Positions 59,093 to 64,000 of a stretch of 64,000 nt of DNA are shown here, piece by piece (position 1 is the stretch's first letter; every line of letters starts with the position of its first letter). The notes beneath the pieces were generated by a model. The model saw only the letters and a program-made list of their open reading frames with translations. It was not told where the DNA came from and did no database searches. The stretch is from Bacteroidota bacterium. GTDB taxonomy: Bacteria > Bacteroidota > Bacteroidia > Sphingobacteriales > Sphingobacteriaceae. The translations under genes and the position numbers were made by a program. The DNA lies in the NCBI GenBank assembly GCA_018266915.1, contig JAFDZM010000093.1, forward strand, positions 1 through 64,000, read 5' to 3'.

Positions 59093-61408
59093 ATGGATAA
59101 ACCTAATGTACGCAGACAGGACGCCCTCGATTATCACTCGAACGGGCGCCCCGGAAAGATACAGGTTGTACCGACTAAGCCGACTAACTCGCAACGCGAC
59201 CTTACAATGGCTTATTCTCCCGGTGTTGCCGATCCTTGTTTGCAGATAGCCGATAATGTAGATGATGTATATAAATATACCGCCAAGGGCAACCTGGTAG
59301 GCGTAATTACTAATGGTACAGCCGTTTTAGGCCTGGGCAATATTGGTCCCGAAGCCAGCAAGCCGGTGATGGAAGGAAAAGGACTGTTGTTCAAGATATA
59401 TGCAGATATCGATGTCTTCGACCTGGAAGTGAATGCCAAAACGGTTGATGAATTTGTAGCTATCGTAAAGGCGCTTGAGCCGACATTTGGGGGCATAAAC
59501 CTGGAAGATATATCAGCGCCAACCTGTTTTGAGATAGAGCGAAGGTTGAAAGCCGAAATGAAGATCCCGGTGATGCATGATGATCAGCATGGTACGGCAA
59601 TTATATCAGGTGCGGCACTGATCAATGCCTGCGAGATCCAAGGCAAAAAGCTTGAAAAGATAAAAATGGTAGTGAACGGCGCCGGTGCGGCTGCTGTTTC
59701 CTGCTCAAAAATATACCTGTCATTAGGGGTGAAGAAAGAAAACCTGGTGATGTTCGACATCAACGGTTTGATCACACCCCAACGCACCGACCTGGACGAA
59801 ATGCGCCTGCAATTCGCTACCGACCGCAAGGATATTAGAACGCTGACGGATGCGATGAAAAATGCCGATGTGTTTATTGGTCTTTCAGCAGGTAATGTGG
59901 TAACAGCAGACATGCTGAAGGTAATGGCCAAAAATCCTATTGTTTTCGCTATGGCCAACCCGGTACCGGAGATAGATTATGATACCGCGGTTCAGGCACG
60001 CAAGGATATTTTGATGGCAACGGGCCGTGTAGATTATCCAAACCAGGTAAACAATGTGCTTGGTTTCCCATACATTTTCAGGGGAGCATTGGATGTTCGT
60101 GCCACTGCCATAAATGAGGAAATGAAATTGGCGGCAGTGCGTGCCATTGCTGACCTGGCTAAAAAACCTGTTCCGGAAGCCATTAATTTGGCTTATAATA
60201 CCAATAATCTGAAATTCGGCAAGGATTATATCATTCCCAAACCAATGGATCAGCGCCTGATCACCGAGGTCTCCTCTGCAGTAGCAAAAGCGGCAATAGA
60301 ATCTGGTGTGGCGCGTCAACCCATTACTGATTGGGATGCCTACCGCGAACAACTCAGGTTGAGAATCGGAGCCGATGACCGTTTACTGCGCAACATCGCC
60401 AACAAAGCAAAACAGAACCCGCAGCGTGTGGTATTTGCCGAAGCTGATAATTATAAAATATTAAGAGCTGCCGAAATAGTAAGAGAGGAAAAAATAGCCA
60501 CTCCGATATTATTAGGCAATGCAGGACGAATAAAGAAGATCATCAAAGAAAATGCGCTTGAACTGGATGGCGTGGAGATTATCGACCCGCGCGAGGATTG
60601 TGCCAATTTTGAGGAGTATGCACAGTTCCTTTACGAGAAGCGCCAGCGCCGGGGCATCACTTTACACGAAGCCAGGAAAATGACCCACCAGCGCAACTAT
60701 TATGGTGCCTGCATGGTTCAGTTTGGCAAGGCCGATGCATTAATATCCGGTTTAACAAAAGACTATGTATCGACTATTAAACCTGCCTTGCAAATTATCG
60801 GCATTGAGGAAGGCGTGAACCGGGTAGCCGGTATGTACCTGATGATGACCAACAAAGGTCCGGTATTTATAGGTGACCCAACTGTAAATGTCGACCCTAC
60901 TGTTGATGAGCTCATTGATATTACTGTGCTGATCGATCATTCGGTAAGGCAATTCAATATTAAACCACGTATCGCAGTTCTATCGTACTCAAACTTCGGC
61001 TCAAACGAAGGACCTATACCTTTCAAAACCCGCGAGACTGTCCGCAAACTGCACGAGCGGTATCCGGACATGATAGTAGACGGCGACATGCAGGCCAACT
61101 TCGCCCTGAACTCAAGCCTGCTGGCAGACAATTTCCCATTCTCTTCACTTAATGGAGCTCCTGCGAATACCCTGATTTTCCCTAACCTTGAATCGGGTAA
61201 TATCGCCTATAAACTGCTGCAGGAGATCGGTGGAGCTGAAGCTGTAGGCCCGATTTTGCTCGGACTCAAAAAATCGGTACACGTACTTCAGCTGGGCAGC
61301 TCGGTAAGGGAAATCGTCAACATGGTAACAATCGCCGTAGTAGATGCACAGGGAAAGGCAGAAAACGCCGAAAATGTAACTAATAACGCAAATTCACGTA
61401 CACGTTAA
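59093..61408 (+). CDS. maeB: NADP-dependent malic enzyme, malic-PTA fusion
   Basis: 771-residue two-domain enzyme converting malate to pyruvate and CO2. The N-terminal malic enzyme domain (1-about 430) has GKIQVVPTKPTNSQRDLTMA, YSPGVADPC, MHDDQHGTAIISGAALINAC and the NAD(P) motif VNGAGAAAVSCSKI. The C-terminal part (about 440-760) is a phosphotransacetylase (PTA)-like domain with VFAEADNYKILRAAEIVREE and GDMQANFALNSSLLADNFPF, which in this class acts as a regulatory domain. The usual length for MaeB. It has its own -7 box and leads the run malic enzyme-ruvA-sprA. Confidence 0.96.
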   Translation: MDKPNVRRQDALDYHSNGRPGKIQVVPTKPTNSQRDLTMAYSPGVADPCLQIADNVDDVYKYTAKGNLVGVITNGTAVLGLGNIGPEASKPVMEGKGLLFKIYADIDVFDLEVNAKTVDEFVAIVKALEPTFGGINLEDISAPTCFEIERRLKAEMKIPVMHDDQHGTAIISGAALINACEIQGKKLEKIKMVVNGAGAAAVSCSKIYLSLGVKKENLVMFDINGLITPQRTDLDEMRLQFATDRKDIRTLTDAMKNADVFIGLSAGNVVTADMLKVMAKNPIVFAMANPVPEIDYDTAVQARKDILMATGRVDYPNQVNNVLGFPYIFRGALDVRATAINEEMKLAAVRAIADLAKKPVPEAINLAYNTNNLKFGKDYIIPKPMDQRLITEVSSAVAKAAIESGVARQPITDWDAYREQLRLRIGADDRLLRNIANKAKQNPQRVVFAEADNYKILRAAEIVREEKIATPILLGNAGRIKKIIKENALELDGVEIIDPREDCANFEEYAQFLYEKRQRRGITLHEARKMTHQRNYYGACMVQFGKADALISGLTKDYVSTIKPALQIIGIEEGVNRVAGMYLMMTNKGPVFIGDPTVNVDPTVDELIDITVLIDHSVRQFNIKPRIAVLSYSNFGSNEGPIPFKTRETVRKLHERYPDMIVDGDMQANFALNSSLLADNFPFSSLNGAPANTLIFPNLESGNIAYKLLQEIGGAEAVGPILLGLKKSVHVLQLGSSVREIVNMVTIAVVDAQGKAENAENVTNNANSRTR

Positions 61409-61426
61409 TAATCGCTCAGAAATAGA

Positions 61427-62011
61427 ATGTACGCATATATTGATGGAAAATTGGCTTATAAAAGCCCTTCATATGTGGTAATTGAGGCAGGTGGTGTAGG
61501 CTACCACATCAACATATCATTAAGTACTTATTCAAAGCTGGGCGACAGCGAAAAATGTAAGCTGTTTACATGGCTGCATGTGAAAGAAGACGCGCACACT
61601 TTATACGGTTTTGCCGACGAGGGTGAGCGCAGACTATTCCTTCACCTGATATCAGTTTCGGGGATAGGCCCTAATACGGGCCGGATGATGTTATCATCCA
61701 TTACTCCCGAAGAGATACAGGCAGCTATTGTAAAAGGCGATGTCCCTTTGATACAGCGCATTAAGGGAATAGGCCCGAAATCGGCGCAGCGGCTTGTACT
61801 TGAATTGCAGGACAAACTACGCAAAGAAGGACCTGATACATTGATCGCGGTGCCATCTAATAAAACAGTAAAAGACGAAGCATTGTCGGCATTGATTATG
61901 CTGGGATTTGCAAAAAATGCTGTTGAGAAGGTACTAGAGCAGGAATTGAATAAAAATAGCAATGATTTAACTGTGGAACAGCTAATTAAGTCTGCGCTAA
62001 AAAGCTTATAA
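61427..62011 (+). CDS. ruvA: Holliday junction helicase subunit RuvA
   Basis: 194-residue junction-binding subunit that works with RuvB in branch migration. The N-terminal OB fold is MYAYIDGKLAYKSPSYVVIE AGGVGYHINIS. Two helix-hairpin-helix motifs (ISVSGIGPNTGRMMLSSITP and IKGIGPKSAQRLVLELQDKL) bind DNA. The C-terminal domain III has DEALSALIMLGFAKNAVEKV. Normal length. 18 bases from the malic enzyme gene, 25 bases before sprA. Confidence 0.97.
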   Translation: MYAYIDGKLAYKSPSYVVIEAGGVGYHINISLSTYSKLGDSEKCKLFTWLHVKEDAHTLYGFADEGERRLFLHLISVSGIGPNTGRMMLSSITPEEIQAAIVKGDVPLIQRIKGIGPKSAQRLVLELQDKLRKEGPDTLIAVPSNKTVKDEALSALIMLGFAKNAVEKVLEQELNKNSNDLTVEQLIKSALKSL

Positions 62012-62036
62012 TTACGAATAATTTTTACTATTTCGA

Positions 62037-64000
62037 TTGGGTCCGAAATTTACTCTTAAAGCTGTCACAATAGCCTTATTTATCACTGCGTTTTGCGGTA
62101 TAAGAAGTGCTTTTGCCCAACAGCAACCCAAGGCGAAAAAGGATTCACTGCTTATCACTACTCCTTACAACGGAACACAGTCAAGAAATAATCAATTGCG
62201 CGAAGGCCTCCTGGATGTCGATCCCCCCAACTTGGTGCGCACATTTCAGTATAATCCGGCGACTAATCAGTACATTTTATATGAAACAGTAGGAGGCTAT
62301 CAATATCGTCCGCCGCGTTATCTTACCGTTGAGCAATACCTGCAAATGCAGCAAAGGGAAGAAGAGCGGGCTTATTTCAGGCAATTGTCTGATAACTATG
62401 CCTATCAATCTCAACAGCCCGGTTTTATTCCAAGCGTAAGTGTACGCAGCCGTACCTTTGCACAAATATTTGGCAGCGATGTGATCTCCATACGCCCGCA
62501 AGGTTCGGCAGAAATGATCATGGCAGGGCAGATCAATAGTAATCAAAACCCGCTGTTCAGTACCCGTCAGCGTAACCAGTTTAACTTCAATTTCGATCAG
62601 CGCATCCAGATGAATGTGACCGGATCAATCGGTGATAAACTGAAGATTACCACGAACTACAATACTGAAGCACAGTTCCAGTTCGAGAACCAGATAAAGC
62701 TGGATTATACCGGTACTAAGGATGAGATCATACAGAAAGTGGAAGTCGGTACCGTTAGTTTCCCACTACCTACTACCCTCATAACTGGTACGCAGGCGCT
62801 GTTCGGTATTAAAACCAAACTGAAATTTGGCAAGCTGGATGTAACGAGTATTTTCTCACAACAGCGCTCCCAGTCCAAAACATTGACGATCACCAACGGG
62901 GCACAGCAAGGCACTTTTAGTCTGACACCAGCTGACTACGAGGCCAACAAGCACTACTTCCTTTCGCAATATTTCAGAGACAATTACAATAAGGCTTTAG
63001 CTAATATTCCAATCATTAGCTCGAACATCAATATTACCCGTATCGAAGTTTGGGTGACCAACCGTACCAATAGTACCACCGGCTCCCGCGATGTAGTAGG
63101 TTTCATGGATTTGGGTGAAAATAAGCCATACAACACGTCTTTGGTGCATGGCGGTGCAGGCTATAGCGCTTTGCCCGCAGGTTTCTCAGGGCCGGGTTTC
63201 GGACAGCAATCTAACTCCCTGTTGAAAGGCTTGCCGGCTTCAGCCAGGTTATCAAGCTCGAATGCAATCGTAAGCTATTTCCAGGGCACAGGCGGGACAG
63301 ACAACTACGCCAAACTAACCTATGCCCGCAAGCTGACCGAAAAAGAATATACCCTGAACCCACAGTTGGGTTATATCTCGCTGAATAATGCCTTAAATAA
63401 TGATGAGGTGTTGGCGGTAGCTTATCAGTATACCGTAAACGGCGTTCAATACCAGGTGGGTGAGTTCTCGACAGATATCCCGGTTAATCCCAATACACCA
63501 CAGGTATTGTATGTAAAGTTGTTGAAGAACTCCTTACTGAAGACAAACCTGCCAACCTGGAAGCTGATGATGAAAAACATTTACTCGTTAGGTGCATTCC
63601 AGATCAGTCCGAATAACTTCAGGCTGAATATCTCCAGGCTGGATGAAAAATCGGGTATCGCCAAACCTATAATGGATGAGGGTATTCATACCAAGAGTAA
63701 GCTCTGGATACAATTGCTTGGTTTAGATAACCTCGATCCGCAGAACGATAAAAAGCCCGACGGGGTGTTCGACTTTTTGCCGGGCATCACCATCGACCCC
63801 ACCAACGGACGGTTGGTGTTTCCTGTTTTGGAGCCATTCGGTTCAGATTTGGCCAAGCAGTTTGACCCCGGCGAGCAGGACCTGATCAAGCGATACGTTT
63901 ACCAGCCTATATACGATTCGACCAAAACCATTGCACAGCAATTCTTCCCGCAGCTGAACCGGTATGTGATGAAGGGTACCTATTCTTCGCAGGGTGGTTC
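62037..64000 (+). CDS. sprA: Cell surface protein SprA, N-terminal part (runs off the window)
   Basis: Open frame from 62037 to the end of the window (about 654 codons, no stop). SprA is the very large outer-membrane channel of the type IX secretion system in Bacteroidota. The signal peptide reads GPKFTLKAVTIALFITAFCG, IRSAFAQ; the mature start NLVRTFQYNPATNQYILYET, the block GDKLKITTNYNTEAQFQFEN and the later TLITGTQALFGIKTKLKFGK are family hallmarks. The start is a TTG at 62037: an in-frame TAA lies at 62019-62021 and no ATG precedes the signal peptide. Position after ruvA is the standard Bacteroidota order. Confidence 0.93.
   Translation, partial: MGPKFTLKAVTIALFITAFCGIRSAFAQQQPKAKKDSLLITTPYNGTQSRNNQLREGLLDVDPPNLVRTFQYNPATNQYILYETVGGYQYRPPRYLTVEQYLQMQQREEERAYFRQLSDNYAYQSQQPGFIPSVSVRSRTFAQIFGSDVISIRPQGSAEMIMAGQINSNQNPLFSTRQRNQFNFNFDQRIQMNVTGSIGDKLKITTNYNTEAQFQFENQIKLDYTGTKDEIIQKVEVGTVSFPLPTTLITGTQALFGIKTKLKFGKLDVTSIFSQQRSQSKTLTITNGAQQGTFSLTPADYEANKHYFLSQYFRDNYNKALANIPIISSNINITRIEVWVTNRTNSTTGSRDVVGFMDLGENKPYNTSLVHGGAGYSALPAGFSGPGFGQQSNSLLKGLPASARLSSSNAIVSYFQGTGGTDNYAKLTYARKLTEKEYTLNPQLGYISLNNALNNDEVLAVAYQYTVNGVQYQVGEFSTDIPVNPNTPQVLYVKLLKNSLLKTNLPTWKLMMKNIYSLGAFQISPNNFRLNISRLDEKSGIAKPIMDEGIHTKSKLWIQLLGLDNLDPQNDKKPDGVFDFLPGITIDPTNGRLVFPVLEPFGSDLAKQFDPGEQDLIKRYVYQPIYDSTKTIAQQFFPQLNRYVMKGTYSSQGG

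Overview
The window is a stretch of chromosome from a Bacteroidota bacterium, most likely family Sphingobacteriaceae (Mucilaginibacter or a close relative; the genus is an inference). Evidence for the phylum: promoters carry the TAnnTTTG -7 box, the tricorn-type S41 protease, SprA, RemB/Wzi-like barrels, DUF2480, DUF3108, DUF3109, DUF4292 and DUF4834 families are typical of it, and the ruvA-sprA gene order is the usual one. No rRNA, tRNA, CRISPR array, prophage or intact insertion sequence was seen.

Layout. 1-3.5 kb: typA and a BIG2/beta-propeller lipoprotein. 3.5-13 kb: surface polysaccharide genes (flippase, two methyltransferases, a glycan-processing glycosyltransferase, GT4 and GT2), interrupted by a minus-strand tricorn protease/ankyrin pair. 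13-18.6 kb, minus strand: yfhO-like, two small membrane proteins, uvrB. 18.6-19.2 kb: a gene-free stretch with a MITE-like element. 19.2-24.3 kb: upp, YjjG-type nucleotidase, DinB protein, a 36-residue membrane microprotein, LpxH-like phosphoesterase, two glycosyltransferases. 24.5-33.5 kb: DUF6427-like protein, purQ, coaX, an outer-membrane protein, lptC, ppiD-like chaperone, then the DUF2480-DUF3108-DUF3109 group. 34-38.6 kb: gmd and two tandem RemB/Wzi-like barrels. 38.7-49.7 kb: dxs, scpA, glyA, a hybrid histidine kinase with four PAS domains, comF-like, rlmN, amidohydrolase, acylphosphatase. 49.7-57.8 kb: flippase-dut-TPR-DUF4292-EnvC-like run, two tatA genes, gatA. 57.8-64 kb: MltD-like transglycosylase, malic enzyme, ruvA and the start of sprA, which runs off the window.

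The genes are mostly housekeeping and cell envelope: LPS transport (lptC), lipid A-type phosphoesterase, outer membrane chaperone, Tat export, T9SS/gliding (sprA, RemB-like), peptidoglycan turnover, and exopolysaccharide assembly.

The most unusual content is between the genes. About ten intergenic spaces are filled by long imperfect inverted repeats made of short words repeated within each arm. At least six unrelated word families share this layout. The arms abut or include stop codons, often flank the -7 promoter box, and in one case supply the only usable start codon and the first 12 residues of a gene. A separate 227-bp element at 18825-19051 has 13-bp terminal inverted repeats and an 8-bp direct flanking repeat, so it looks like a MITE. 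Several promoters sit only 4-5 bases before the start codon, which predicts leaderless mRNAs.
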